DNA from: Agromyces marinus
GTDB taxonomy: Bacteria > Actinomycetota > Actinomycetes > Actinomycetales > Microbacteriaceae
Reading direction: 5' to 3'
Assembly (NCBI RefSeq): GCF_021442325.1
Contig: NZ_CP087879.1
Span: forward strand, 3,038,001 to 3,102,000
Length of the DNA: 64,000 nucleotides
The notes beneath the pieces are model-generated. The model was not told where the DNA came from. It searched no databases and saw only the letters and a list, made by a program, of their open reading frames with translations. The translations under genes were made by a program, and so were the position numbers. Shown piece by piece: positions 7,608 to 16,527 of this stretch. The number at the start of each line of letters is the position of its first letter. Position 1 is the stretch's first letter.

Positions 7608-8918
7608 ATGTCGACCGACGCGCCCGAGACCCCCGCACGCCCCGCGGAGGCCGCGACGCCCCCGAACGACGGGGCCGTTCGTGAACCGCGCGGAGGCGGC
7701 ATCCGCTCGACCAAGCCCCGACAGGTGCGCCCGAAGACCGAGGGCTGGCAGCAGGCGAAGGATGCCGACGGCCGGCCGCTCCTGCAGTTCGCCTCGCCCA
7801 AGCGCGGCAAGCCGCCGGCGCACCTCGCCGACCTCGCGCCCGACGAGTGGAAGGGCAAGGCCGACGAACTCGGCATCCCGGCGTTCCGCCTGAAGCAGGT
7901 CGCACGGCACTGGTTCACCCGTTGGACGAGCGACCCGGCCGAGATGACCGACCTGCCGGCCGACGGTCGGGACGAGCTCGTCGCCGGTCTCCTGCCGCCG
8001 CTGCTCACCGAGGTGAAGCGGCTCGAGACCGACCGCGGCGACACCATCAAGTTCCTCTGGAAGCTGCACGACGGCGCCCTCGTCGAGTCGGTGCTCATGC
8101 GCTACCCCGGCCGCATCACGCTGTGCGTGTCGAGCCAGGCCGGCTGCGGCATGAACTGCCCCTTCTGCGCGACCGGGCAGGCGGGCCTGACGCGAAACAT
8201 GTCGGCCGCCGAGATCCTCGCGCAGGTCGTCGAGGCGAACCGGGTCATCGCGGCGGGATCCCTGCACGGCAAACGCGCCGACGACGGAACGCCCGAGCGC
8301 GTGTCGAACATCGTGTTCATGGGCATGGGCGAGCCGCTCGCGAACTACGCGCGCCTCATGCGGGCGGTCCGCACCATGGCCGAACCCGCGCCGAACGGAC
8401 TCGGCATGTCGGCGCGCAACATCACCGTCTCGACGGTCGGGCTCGTGCCCGCCATCCGCAAGCTCGCCGACGAGCACGTCCCGGTGACGTTCGCGCTCAG
8501 CCTCCACGCACCCGACGACGGCCTGCGCGACGAGCTCATCCCCGTGAACTCGCGCTGGAAGGTCGACGAGGCGCTCGATGCAGCCCGCGAGTACTTCGAG
8601 AAGACCGGTCGACGCGTGTCGATCGAGTACGCGCTCATCAAGGACATGAACGACCACGGATGGCGCGCCGACCTGCTCGCCGAGAAGCTCAACGAGCGCG
8701 GCAAGGGGTGGGTGCACGTCAACCCGATCCCGCTGAACCCGACGCCGGGCTCGATCTGGACCGCCTCCGACCTCGACGTGCAGCACGAGTTCGTGCGCCG
8801 GCTCAGCGACGCCGGGATCCCGACCACGATCCGCGACACGCGCGGCAAGGAGATCGACGGCGCCTGCGGGCAGCTCGTCGCGACCGAAGAGGACGAGGCG
8901 GCCGCCGCGCGCGCCTGA
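7608..8918 (+). CDS. rlmN: 23S rRNA/tRNA adenine-C2 methyltransferase RlmN
   Basis: A 436-residue radical-SAM methyl synthase that methylates A2503 of 23S rRNA and A37 of some tRNAs. The [4Fe-4S] motif CxxxCxxC is at Cys180, Cys184 and Cys187 ([13 protein letters not shown]). The methyl-carrying cysteine is near residue 420 (DGACGQL). The GMGEPL motif and the [11 protein letters not shown] region are present. The N-terminus has about 45 extra Pro/Ala/Arg-rich residues compared with shorter homologues. Confidence 0.97.
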   Translation: MSTDAPETPARPAEAATPPNDGAVREPRGGGIRSTKPRQVRPKTEGWQQAKDADGRPLLQFASPKRGKPPAHLADLAPDEWKGKADELGIPAFRLKQVARHWFTRWTSDPAEMTDLPADGRDELVAGLLPPLLTEVKRLETDRGDTIKFLWKLHDGALVESVLMRYPGRITLCVSSQAGCGMNCPFCATGQAGLTRNMSAAEILAQVVEANRVIAAGSLHGKRADDGTPERVSNIVFMGMGEPLANYARLMRAVRTMAEPAPNGLGMSARNITVSTVGLVPAIRKLADEHVPVTFALSLHAPDDGLRDELIPVNSRWKVDEALDAAREYFEKTGRRVSIEYALIKDMNDHGWRADLLAEKLNERGKGWVHVNPIPLNPTPGSIWTASDLDVQHEFVRRLSDAGIPTTIRDTRGKEIDGACGQLVATEEDEAAAARA

Positions 8919-8928
8919 GCGAACCCGC

Positions 8929-8957
8929 TTGGCGGATGCCGCGAACCGGCGTATGCT
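8929..8957 (+). promoter_or_regulatory. Promoter for the leader ORF and RIO kinase
   Basis: TTGGCG, a 17-base spacer, then TATGCT: one of the best sigma-70-type promoters in the window. It would start transcription near 8964, giving about 75 bases before the small ORF and about 170 before the RIO kinase. Confidence 0.68.
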
Positions 8958-9037
8958 CGGTCGGGCCGCACCACGCGGCATCCGTCGCAGCCAGTGCGAC
9001 CACCCGCATCGCGGGCCGAGACCGGAAGGAGTGAGTC

Positions 9038-9097
9038 ATGAACCCCGACGTCGTCGCGCGTTTCGCAGACACCCTTCCCTGTGAGGCCGCCCGCTAG
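9038..9097 (+). CDS. Possible 19-residue leader peptide
   Basis: A 20-codon ORF encoding MNPDVVARFADTLPCEAAR. It has a strong ribosome site (GGAAGGAG, six bases before the ATG) and sits on the leader of the RIO kinase mRNA. Its stop codon lies in the loop of a hairpin that ends 20 bases before the RIO start. It may be a regulatory leader peptide coupled to that hairpin, or a real small protein. Nothing in it is recognised. Confidence 0.45.
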   Translation: MNPDVVARFADTLPCEAAR

Positions 9098-9115
9098 ATC
9101 AGCGTCGGTGGCCTC
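9083..9115 (+). promoter_or_regulatory. Hairpin between leader ORF and RIO kinase
   Basis: GAGGCCGCC (9083-9091) pairs with GGTGGCCTC (9107-9115), one G-T wobble, with a 15-base loop containing the leader stop TAG. Ribosomes reading the leader ORF would open the left arm, so translation could decide whether it forms. There is no T-run. Confidence 0.45.
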
Positions 9116-9135
9116 CATGATCTCGGAGACCCACC

Positions 9136-10032
9136 GTGAACCTGATCTCGTCGTTCGACGAACCCGCCGCGCGCGCCCGCGCGGCATCCGCTGCGCCGTT
9201 CGGCGCGGCATCCGACGCCCTCGCCTTCTCGGACATCGAGCCGGGCGACGGCCAACGCTGGTCGACCTGGCCGGCGACCCAGCCCAGCGAGCGCGGGCCG
9301 CAGCCGCGGCCCGACTGGCTCGTCACCTCCGCTGCCGCGATCGACACCGAGCTCGGCATCGTCAAGACCGGCAAGGAGGCCGACCTGTGGCTCATCGAAC
9401 GCGCCGTTCCCGGGGCGCCGGCCGACGAGCCCGGGAACGCGTCGCTGCTGGCTGCGAAACGCTACCGGGGTGCCGAGAATCGGCTGTTCCACCGCTCGGC
9501 GATCTACACCGAGGGGCGCGGAACGCGCCGCTCGCGCGACGTGCGTGCGCTGCAGCGGGCCTCGTCGTACGGCCGCGAGGTCGCCCGCGTCGAGTGGGCG
9601 TACGCCGAGTTCGCCGCGCTCTCGCGCCTCACCGAGCTCGGCGCGCCCGTGCCGTATCCGGTGCAGGTGGGCGAGACCGAGGTGCTCATGGAGTTCATCG
9701 GCGAGGGGCGCGTCGCCGCGCCCCGCCTCGCCCAGGTGCGTGCGGATCGTGACGCGCTGCGCGACCTGTTCCACCAGGTGGTCGACTTCATGCACACCCT
9801 CGCGCACGCGGGTCTCGCGCACGGCGACCTCTCGCCCTACAACCTGCTCGTCGACCGCGGCCGTGTCGTCGCGATCGACCTGCCCCAGGTCGTCGACGTG
9901 GTGGCGAACCCGAACGGGTTCGACCTGCTGCACCGCGACTGCGTGAACGTGTGCGAGTGGTTCACCCGGCAGCGCCTCGAGTGCGACGCCGAGGAGCTGT
10001 TCGCCGATCTCGTCGGCGACGTCTACCGGTGA
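9136..10032 (+). CDS. RIO1-family atypical serine kinase/ATPase
   Basis: A 298-residue RIO-type protein kinase. Residues near 75-85 give the ATP-binding segment (GIVKTGKEADLW), followed by the Lys of AAKRYR. The hinge is VLMEFIG, the catalytic loop HGDLSPYNLLV, and the metal-binding loop VAIDLPQVVDV. The GTG start is chosen because a GGAG ribosome site lies just before it and the homologous N-terminus begins here. Bacterial RIO kinases are poorly characterised. The neighbours give no clear pathway. Confidence 0.9.
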   Translation: MNLISSFDEPAARARAASAAPFGAASDALAFSDIEPGDGQRWSTWPATQPSERGPQPRPDWLVTSAAAIDTELGIVKTGKEADLWLIERAVPGAPADEPGNASLLAAKRYRGAENRLFHRSAIYTEGRGTRRSRDVRALQRASSYGREVARVEWAYAEFAALSRLTELGAPVPYPVQVGETEVLMEFIGEGRVAAPRLAQVRADRDALRDLFHQVVDFMHTLAHAGLAHGDLSPYNLLVDRGRVVAIDLPQVVDVVANPNGFDLLHRDCVNVCEWFTRQRLECDAEELFADLVGDVYR

Positions 10033-10048
10033 GCGCCTCCGAGGCGCT
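10032..10048 (+). terminator. Short hairpin after the RIO kinase
   Basis: AGCGCCT and AGGCGCT form a 7-bp stem with a three-base loop beginning at the last base of the stop codon. It is not followed by a T-run, so terminator function is only likely. Confidence 0.45.
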
Positions 10049-10129
10049 AGCCTGCACGGGATCGACGCGGATCGGCCCGGCCGGGCGCGCCGTCACCGCC
10101 CGTTCACCCCGCGTCGGAAGACTCCCCCC

Positions 10130-11560
10130 ATGACCGACCTCCCCCAGCCCCCGGCACCCCGACCGGACCCGGCGTCCCTCTCGACCGACCAACTGCCCGC
10201 CGTGACCGGCCTCGACCTGCAGGCCGAACGCACCGTGCCACGGCGGCAGGTCTGGGCGTGGGCGATGTGGGACTGGGCGACGCAGCCGTTCAACTCGGTC
10301 ATCCTGACCTTCGTCTTCACGGCGCTGTACCTCACGAGCGACTGGTTCCTCGATCCCGCGATCGTCGAGCTCGGCGAGGGCGACCCGGCGTACGAGCGGG
10401 GCCTGGCCGACCTCGCGAGCGGGCTGGGCTGGGCGATCACCGTCTCGGGTGTGCTCATCGCGTTGCTCGCGCCGGTGCTCGGGCAGCGAGCGGATGCCGC
10501 GGGGCGGCGCAAGCTCTGGCTCGCGGGCGCCACCGCGGCGCTGGTGCTGTCGATGGCCGCGTTGTTCTTCGTGCAGGGTTCGCCCGCGTACTTCCTCCTC
10601 GGGATCTCGCTCATCGCCGCGGGCACGGTGTTCAGCGAGATCGCCGGGGTGAACTACAACGCGATGCTCGTGCAGGTCTCGACGCCGCGCACGGTCGGTC
10701 GCGTGTCGGGGCTCGGTTGGGGGCTCGGCTACCTGGGCGGGATCGTCGCGCTCGTGCTCGTGGTGATCGCGACCGCGTTCGACTGGTGGGGCATGCCGAC
10801 CGACGACGGCCTCGTGTACCGCGTCATCGCGGTCGGCTGCGCGGTGTGGACGGTGCTGTTCGCGTGGCCGGTGTTCGTGTACGTTCCCGAGGCGCCGCCG
10901 GCGCCCGGCCGGGAACGCGTGGGGTTCTTCCGCAGCTACGGGGTGCTCGTGCAGGACATCGTGCGGCTGTGGCGCGGGTCTCGCCCGACGTTCTGGTTCC
11001 TGCTCGCGAGCGCGGTGTTCCGCGACGGCCTGGCGGGCGTGTTCGCGTTCGGCGCGGTGATCGCGGCGGTCGTGTTCCATTTCACGTCGAACGAGGTCAT
11101 GATCTTCGGCATCGCGGCGAACCTGCTCGCGGGCGTGTCGACGATCGTCGCGGGCAGGTTCGACGACCGGTTCGGCCCGCGCGCGGTGATCCTCGCGGCG
11201 CTCGGCGGCCTGGTCGGTGCGGGCCTGATCGTGTTCTTCCTGCACGACGCGGGAACGACGCCGTTCTGGATCTTCGGGCTCCTGCTCACGATCTTCGTCG
11301 GGCCGGCGCAGGCCGCGTCGCGCTCGTTCCTCGCGCGCGTCACGCCCGCGGGTCGCGAGAGCGAGATCTTCGGCCTCTACGCGACGACCGGGCGGGCGGC
11401 GAGCTTCCTCTCGCCGTTGCTGTGGTCGTCGTTCATCGTGCTGTTCGGCGCGACGTACTGGGGGATCCTCGGGATCGTGCTGGTGCTCGCGGCGGGGCTG
11501 GTGCTGATGCTGTTCGTCCGGGTGCCGAAGCGATCGACGGATGCCGCGGTCGCGGCGTAG
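10130..11560 (+). CDS. MFS transporter, Atg22/UMF1-like
   Basis: A 476-residue membrane protein with about 12 hydrophobic segments. The first, with the signature AMWDWATQPFNSVILTFVFT, is characteristic of the Atg22-like (UMF1) branch of the major facilitator superfamily. These proteins are linked to amino-acid or nutrient efflux; the substrate here cannot be told. About 45 Pro-rich residues precede the first helix. It is monocistronic and converges on the secreted nuclease gene. Confidence 0.88.
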   Translation: MTDLPQPPAPRPDPASLSTDQLPAVTGLDLQAERTVPRRQVWAWAMWDWATQPFNSVILTFVFTALYLTSDWFLDPAIVELGEGDPAYERGLADLASGLGWAITVSGVLIALLAPVLGQRADAAGRRKLWLAGATAALVLSMAALFFVQGSPAYFLLGISLIAAGTVFSEIAGVNYNAMLVQVSTPRTVGRVSGLGWGLGYLGGIVALVLVVIATAFDWWGMPTDDGLVYRVIAVGCAVWTVLFAWPVFVYVPEAPPAPGRERVGFFRSYGVLVQDIVRLWRGSRPTFWFLLASAVFRDGLAGVFAFGAVIAAVVFHFTSNEVMIFGIAANLLAGVSTIVAGRFDDRFGPRAVILAALGGLVGAGLIVFFLHDAGTTPFWIFGLLLTIFVGPAQAASRSFLARVTPAGRESEIFGLYATTGRAASFLSPLLWSSFIVLFGATYWGILGIVLVLAAGLVLMLFVRVPKRSTDAAVAA

Positions 11561-11589
11561 CGACTGAGGCCCGGGCCGCGCGGCGCCCT

Positions 11590-11622
11590 TCCCCGGACGT
11601 GCGACGACGCGCCGCCCGGGGA
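11590..11622. terminator. Hairpin between converging genes
   Basis: TCCCCGG (11590-11596) pairs with CCGGGGA (11616-11622), extendable by GC pairs, inside the 97-base spacer between the MFS gene and the nuclease gene that end toward each other. It may stop transcription from both sides. Confidence 0.4.
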
Positions 11623-11640
11623 GGGGGCGACGCGCCGTCG

Positions 11641-11661
11641 GGCCTACGGCCTACGGCCTAC
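11641..11661. repeat. Three tandem copies of GGCCTAC
   Basis: A perfect 3 x 7-base repeat spans the stop codon of the nuclease gene; the stop (CTA on this strand) is supplied by the third unit. It is another example of short tandem repeats at gene ends in this window. Confidence 0.75.
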
Positions 11662-14600
11662 GGGCCGACCGTGATGACGACCTCCTGCGTCGTCGTGTTC
11701 CCGCTCGGGTCGACGGCCTCGAACACGACCGTGTAGACGGCCCCCACTCGGGCGAGCACCCGCACCTCGGTGTCGGAGACGATCTCGACCTGCGCCTTGT
11801 GCCCGGTCGCCGTCGCGTCGACGATCGACACCTCGACCTCGCCGGAGGCGTCGGTCGCGTCGATGTCGAAGGTGACGCTGCGCCACTTCGCGTTCGGCGG
11901 GAAGACGACCTCGGGATCGGGCGTGACCGAGAGCTCGGGCGCGATGAAGTCGAACCCGATGATCACCGGGTCGTGGTCGCTCGAGCGGTACGGGTCGGGC
12001 GCGAAGATCGCGTCCTGGGCGTCCTGCTTGAACCCCATGAGGTAGTCGAGCAGGTCGGGCTCGTCGGCGTTGACCGCCCACGTCGCGGCGCCCGTCACGT
12101 TGGCGGCGAGCCCGGAGCCCACGAGTCCGTAGTCGAGGTAGCCGAGCTGGCCGTCGAACACGTACGAGTAGGCGTTCTCACCCTGTTCCTCCAGCAGGAG
12201 GTCGGTGAAGCCGGCCGCGGTGAGGACCTGGATCGGGTCCTCCTTGTCGTAGGCGTTGAGGTCGCCGATGATGACGTCTCGGCCCGGCTCGGCGCCGGTC
12301 GGCCCGGTGGCGAGCCAGTCGACGAGCGCCTCGGCGGCCGCGGTGCGGACACCGTTGCAGTTGCCCTGGCCGTCTCCCGCGTCCGGGTCCTCGGCGCACG
12401 CCGAGCCCTTCGACTTGAGGTGGTTCACGACGACGGTGACCTCTTCGCCGGTCTCGACGTCCGCGAACGTCTGGGCCAGCGCCGGACGGTTCCGGTTCGT
12501 GTCGAAGCGCGGGTCGATCGTCTCGTCGAGCACGGCGTACCCTCCGGCCGGCATCACCGCTGCCGGCTTGTAGATGAGTGCCGTGGTGATCTCGTCGGTG
12601 CCGACGACGCCCGTGTCGATCGCCGCGTAGGTCTCGGCGCCGAGCGCATCGTTGATCGCGGCGACGAGGGTGTCGACCGCGGTGCCGTTGTTCTCGATCT
12701 CGATCAGCCCGAACACGTCGGCGTCGATCTCGGTGATCGCGCTGACGATCTTCGACTCCTGGCGTTCGAACTCCTCGGGCGTCGCCGCCCCGCGCGAGCC
12801 GAGCGTCGTGAAGTAGTTCAGGACGTTGAAGCTGGCCACCGTGAAGTCGCCGCCGACCTCGGGCGCTGCGGTCCGCGGGTTGACCGACGTGACATCGGCG
12901 CCCTGCGTGGGCTGGACCCGCCAGAGGCCGAAGCGCCAGTCGAGGATGCCCGTCGCGTTCGAGACGAGGTCGCCGCCGCGGAACAGGTTGTCGAGCGTGA
13001 ACTCGTCGCCGTTCGGGTGGATGGCCGGGTCGGGGTTCTGCACCCCGCGGCCGTCGTCGAGCGTGATGCGGTTCGCGGCGTTGTCGGCCGCGAGCCGCAC
13101 GGCCTCGGTCGATCCCGGTGCGTACACCGCCGTCGGCTGCATCTGCCGTTCGGTGCCGAGCACGATCTCGCCGAAGCGGTCGAAGTTGAAGTACTCGATG
13201 ATCGTGAGCTCCTGCGGCAGGGTGACGCGCATGCCCTCGAGGGCCTCGTACGTCGCCGTGCTCGAGGGGATCGTGACCTCGGCCGCCGGGGGAAGCGCGG
13301 CGCCGGTGTCGCAGACGGCGTAGGCATCCGCGACGACCTGCGTCATCCCGAACGACTCGCCGACCTCGCCGACGACGTGCACGAGGTCACCGGCTTCGAC
13401 GTCCGCGCCGCCCGGCGCGGAGACGAAGACGCCGTCCGAGGTGGCGGAGTCGCCGTCGCCGAGATCCTGCACGTAGTAGCCGTCGAACCCGCCGACCTGG
13501 AAGTCGCCGGTCACGACGCCTTCGATCTCGACCGTCTGCCCGGCGACCGGGGAGCTCGCCCCGGAGCCCTGCACCGACCCGATGGTCACGATGGGCGCCT
13601 CGCAGTCCGCGACGACGGGCGGCTCCTCGATGGTGAGCGCGTTGACGGCGCCGGGCGTGTTGACGGCCTCGCCGTCGATGAGCGTGCCCGCGAAGCCGGG
13701 GATGCCGGCGAGGTCGAAGTCGTTGCGGACCCAGTCGGAGGGCGAGTCGGTGTCGGTTCCGTCGGGGATCCGCGACGCGCCGCCGGGCGCGAAGGCGAGG
13801 CCGTCGTACGCGACGCCGAGCACGGTGTCGCCGTACGCGAGGTCGCCGGCGCCGCCGTCGTTCACGGCGACCGAGTCGAGCACGCTCGGCAGGCCCGGTC
13901 CGTCGTCGAGCACGCCGTCGTCGTTCGCGTCGAGGTCGTCGCCGGCGGCACCCGTGAAGCCCTCCACGAGCAGGAGGCTCATCGTGCCGTTCTCGAGGGC
14001 GTTCGCGGGAAGCTCGGCGAGGTAGCGGCCGTCGGCGTCGGCCGTGCCGAGGGCGATGACCTCGTCGACCACGCCCATGTTCGAGTTCGAGTCGCCCTCG
14101 ATCTCGAGCACGGCGTAGGCGGAGAGGTCGGCGGCCGCTGCGCCGAGCACCTCGACGTACTCGACGTCGGTGCCCGTGGTGCTGGCGGAGAACTCGTTGA
14201 TCACGGGCGTGGTCGGCGGTGCGTCACCGCAGTCGGCGGTGTGCGCGCCGAGGCCGTCGAACGTGTCCTGCGCGAAGCCGGTCCACTCGACCGCCGGGTC
14301 GAACTCGTCGGTCGGGTCGGTGTCTCCGAGGCACACGGATGCGTTGCGGCGGAGCGTGTTGTCCTGGGTCGAGACCAGGCCCGTCCCCCACTGCGAACCC
14401 GGGTCGAACCCGACCTGGCCGAGAGAGTCGACGACTGCCCCGTCGTGCTTCAGGACGATCGCGTCGTCGCCGTTCCAGAGGCTGCTCGCCGTGACCTGGT
14501 CGGCGAATGCGGCGAGGTCCTCGTCCGCGAAGACGAAGGCGTCACCGGCGCCGACCGTGCCGGTCAGGGCGAAGGTGCCCGCGGGCGTCACCGTAGCGCT

Positions 14601-14831
14601 GCCGTTGAAGTACACCTCGAGCGAGTACGCCGCGAGCGGGATGTCGGCGTCGGTCGGGTTGACCAGCTCGATCGCCTTGTTGAACGACGAACCCTCGACG
14701 TACTCGCTGATGATGAGGTCGGACGGCTCGGCCGCGGCCGCGACTGCGGCACCCGTCGGCACCGCCATTCCCACCCCCATCAGGGCGGCTGCGGTGAGCC
14801 CCACGGTCAGGCGTTGGACGGGACGTTGCAT
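11658..14831 (-). CDS. Secreted ExeM/NucH-type nuclease with lamin-tail domains
   Basis: A 1057-residue exported nuclease. It begins with a signal peptide (LTVGLTAAALMGVGMAVPTG), then a lamin-tail domain (SDLIISEYVEGSSFNKAIEL) and a second lamin-tail-like domain after about residue 210. An OB-like module follows (near VEIEGVVTGDFQ), then an endonuclease/exonuclease/phosphatase domain: ASFNVLNYF, LIEIENN, NHLKSKGSAC, IIGDLNAYDKEDP and the terminal SSDHDPVIIGF. A C-terminal Ig/HYR-like domain ends the protein. The start at 14831 is preferred over a GTG seven codons upstream because GGAGG lies eight bases before it. It probably degrades extracellular DNA for phosphate or biofilm turnover. Confidence 0.93.
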   Translation of the reverse strand: MQRPVQRLTVGLTAAALMGVGMAVPTGAAVAAAAEPSDLIISEYVEGSSFNKAIELVNPTDADIPLAAYSLEVYFNGSATVTPAGTFALTGTVGAGDAFVFADEDLAAFADQVTASSLWNGDDAIVLKHDGAVVDSLGQVGFDPGSQWGTGLVSTQDNTLRRNASVCLGDTDPTDEFDPAVEWTGFAQDTFDGLGAHTADCGDAPPTTPVINEFSASTTGTDVEYVEVLGAAAADLSAYAVLEIEGDSNSNMGVVDEVIALGTADADGRYLAELPANALENGTMSLLLVEGFTGAAGDDLDANDDGVLDDGPGLPSVLDSVAVNDGGAGDLAYGDTVLGVAYDGLAFAPGGASRIPDGTDTDSPSDWVRNDFDLAGIPGFAGTLIDGEAVNTPGAVNALTIEEPPVVADCEAPIVTIGSVQGSGASSPVAGQTVEIEGVVTGDFQVGGFDGYYVQDLGDGDSATSDGVFVSAPGGADVEAGDLVHVVGEVGESFGMTQVVADAYAVCDTGAALPPAAEVTIPSSTATYEALEGMRVTLPQELTIIEYFNFDRFGEIVLGTERQMQPTAVYAPGSTEAVRLAADNAANRITLDDGRGVQNPDPAIHPNGDEFTLDNLFRGGDLVSNATGILDWRFGLWRVQPTQGADVTSVNPRTAAPEVGGDFTVASFNVLNYFTTLGSRGAATPEEFERQESKIVSAITEIDADVFGLIEIENNGTAVDTLVAAINDALGAETYAAIDTGVVGTDEITTALIYKPAAVMPAGGYAVLDETIDPRFDTNRNRPALAQTFADVETGEEVTVVVNHLKSKGSACAEDPDAGDGQGNCNGVRTAAAEALVDWLATGPTGAEPGRDVIIGDLNAYDKEDPIQVLTAAGFTDLLLEEQGENAYSYVFDGQLGYLDYGLVGSGLAANVTGAATWAVNADEPDLLDYLMGFKQDAQDAIFAPDPYRSSDHDPVIIGFDFIAPELSVTPDPEVVFPPNAKWRSVTFDIDATDASGEVEVSIVDATATGHKAQVEIVSDTEVRVLARVGAVYTVVFEAVDPSGNTTTQEVVITVGP

Positions 14832-14872
14832 CTCGGCACCTCCGGCACACAAGCAGGGGCCCCCATGACCCC

Positions 14873-14890
14873 CTGACGCGCGTCAGCCTA
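14873..14890 (-). promoter_or_regulatory. Promoter -10 and palindromic operator of the nuclease gene
   Basis: On the minus strand TAGGCT (14890-14885) is a candidate -10, and the perfect 14-base palindrome CTGACGCGCGTCAG (14873-14886) covers the predicted start of transcription. This placement suits a dimeric repressor. The regulator is unknown and no good -35 is seen. Confidence 0.45.
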
Positions 14891-14998
14891 GGGAAGCGCC
14901 GCGGATCGCGATAGCCCCCGCAACGCGACGTTCACGCGATGCAGGCGAATGTGCACGGAACGGATGCCTCGTTGCTCACCTGAGCACGGCCCGCACGG

Positions 14999-15601
14999 TC
15001 AGGCCGATCCGGAGCCGCGCGCGTTGTAGACGACCGCGTCGGAAGCGCCGAACGCCCGGAAGACCTCGACGGCCTCGGCGCGCCGGGTCCCCGAATCAAC
15101 GCGGATGCCGCGCCGCGCGAACTCGCCGATCCAGTCGTCGGGCATCGGCCCTTCGTCGAACCCGGTCAGCCGTTCGCATTCCTCGCCGTGCCCCGCGATC
15201 ACGAGCCTGCGCACGCCCGACCACATCGTCGCGCCGTAGCACATCACGCACGTGGCCCAGTTGACGACCAGCTCGAGCTCGGCGCCATCCGCCCCGAGGT
15301 CCCAGCGGCCGAGCCTCCACTGCGCGAGCGAGAGCGCGGTGACCTCGGCGTGCAGTGAGCTCAGCCCGCTCGAGAGCACGAGGTTGACTCCGGCCGACAC
15401 CAGCTCCCCGGTCGCCGCATCCACCACGAGGGCTGCGAACGGCCCGCCCGTTCCCGCACGCCAGTTCCGGTCCGCGAGCTCGATGGCGACCGCCATCCGC
15501 TCGTCGTCATCGCCCAGCGGTCTCGCCGCGATCCGGGGCAGGTCGGCGACCAGCCACGCGGGCAGCGATGCGGAGAAGGACGACGACACCGTGGCATCCA
15601 T
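14999..15601 (-). CDS. Cytidine/guanine deaminase-family enzyme
   Basis: A 200-residue zinc deaminase of the CDA fold. His84-Ala-Glu86 (HAEVTAL) and Cys118-x-x-Cys121 (TCVMCYGA) form the zinc site; Glu86 is the proton shuttle. The usual Pro before the first Cys is Thr. The layout and the late DDWIGEFARRGI segment resemble guanine deaminase (GuaD-type) more than dCMP deaminase. The substrate is not certain. The open frame continues far upstream but the ATG at 15601 fits the family length. Confidence 0.85.
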   Translation of the reverse strand: MDATVSSSFSASLPAWLVADLPRIAARPLGDDDERMAVAIELADRNWRAGTGGPFAALVVDAATGELVSAGVNLVLSSGLSSLHAEVTALSLAQWRLGRWDLGADGAELELVVNWATCVMCYGATMWSGVRRLVIAGHGEECERLTGFDEGPMPDDWIGEFARRGIRVDSGTRRAEAVEVFRAFGASDAVVYNARGSGSA

Positions 15602-15646
15602 GCGCCCATTCTGCCTCGCGCCCCGCGGCCGTGCGAGCATGGGCGG

Positions 15647-16387
15647 ATGACGCAGCCGCCGCCCGCACTCGTCGCGGTCTCGCACGGCACGTCGTCGCCC
15701 GAGGGCCGTGCGGCCGTGCGCGGCCTGTACGACGCCGTGGCAGCCGCCGCGGCCGAGCGCTGGCCCGACGCGGTTCCCGAGACCCGACTCTGCCACGTCG
15801 ACGTCGAGCAGCCCGACGTGCCGGCGACGTTCGCGACGCTGCCCGCGGGCGAACCCGCGGTGATCGTGCCGTTGCTGCTCTCGGCCGGCTACCACGTGCA
15901 CGTCGACCTGGCGCGGGCGGCCGCCGACGCGCGTGCGGGCGGCCGCGAGGTGGCCGTCGCCGACGCCCTCGGGCCCGACGACCGGCTCATCGACGTGCTG
16001 CGCCGCCGGCTGGCAGAGGCGGGCGCCCGCGAGACCGATCCGGTCGTGCTCGTCGTGGCTGGTTCGAGCGACGCACGCGCGGTGGCCGCATGCCGTTCGG
16101 TCCGCGATGCGATGGCTGCGGCATCCGTCGCCGACGTCTCGATCGGATTCCTCTCGGCGGCCGCCCCGTCGGTTCCCGACGCGATCGCGGCCGCACGCCG
16201 CGCGGGCGGCGACGGCGCGCGCGTGGCCGCGGCGAGCTACCTCCTCGCGCCCGGCTACTTCCAGGACCTCGCGGCGGGCGCCGCCCCCGACGTGCTCGCC
16301 GCACCCCTGCTGCGCCCCGACGACACCCCGGGCGAACTCGTCGAGATCGTGCTCGACCGCTACGCGGCATCCGTCTCGGCCTTCTGA
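15647..16387 (+). CDS. Sirohydrochlorin chelatase (CbiX/SirB-like)
   Basis: A 246-residue class II chelatase with two CbiX-like halves. The first has AVSHGTSSPEGR, with a metal-binding His at about 14, and LLLSAGYHVHVD near 76-87. The second repeats the fold (VLVVAGSSDAR, then ASYLLAPGYFQD). It would insert iron into sirohydrochlorin to make siroheme for the sulfite reductase encoded next. It is read in the same direction 140 bases upstream of that gene. Confidence 0.9.
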   Translation: MTQPPPALVAVSHGTSSPEGRAAVRGLYDAVAAAAAERWPDAVPETRLCHVDVEQPDVPATFATLPAGEPAVIVPLLLSAGYHVHVDLARAAADARAGGREVAVADALGPDDRLIDVLRRRLAEAGARETDPVVLVVAGSSDARAVAACRSVRDAMAAASVADVSIGFLSAAAPSVPDAIAAARRAGGDGARVAAASYLLAPGYFQDLAAGAAPDVLAAPLLRPDDTPGELVEIVLDRYAASVSAF

Positions 16388-16452
16388 CCCCGCGTCATAT
16401 TTCGGCGTGCGACGCCGGATGACACCGCGTTTCCCACGGTGACGGGTGCGGG

Positions 16453-16481
16453 TTCCGGCATGCCCCGGAGCGCAATAGCTT
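16453..16481 (+). promoter_or_regulatory. Candidate promoter of the sulfur assimilation operon
   Basis: TTCCGG, 17 bases, TAGCTT. The start would fall near 16488, about 40 bases before the GTG of the sulfite reductase. The -35 is weak. All genes from 16528 to 25186 overlap or abut, so one promoter here could drive at least eight of them. Confidence 0.45.
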
Positions 16482-16527
16482 CGTCGGCACGCGCCCCGGA
16501 ACCCGGGCGCTGTCGAGAGGGGGAACC

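Noticed and set aside
4365-8981. A 1538-codon open frame on the minus strand opposite the DUF559, M1 peptidase, lipoprotein and rlmN genes.
   Set aside because: It is rich in Arg/Gly/Ala with no domain, runs through the heptamer array as LSPLTSH repeats and is opposite four well-supported genes. It is a by-product of GC-rich codon use.
11799-14876. A 1025-codon plus-strand open frame opposite the secreted nuclease.
   Set aside because: No motif is visible, whereas the minus strand has a signal peptide and complete nuclease motifs.
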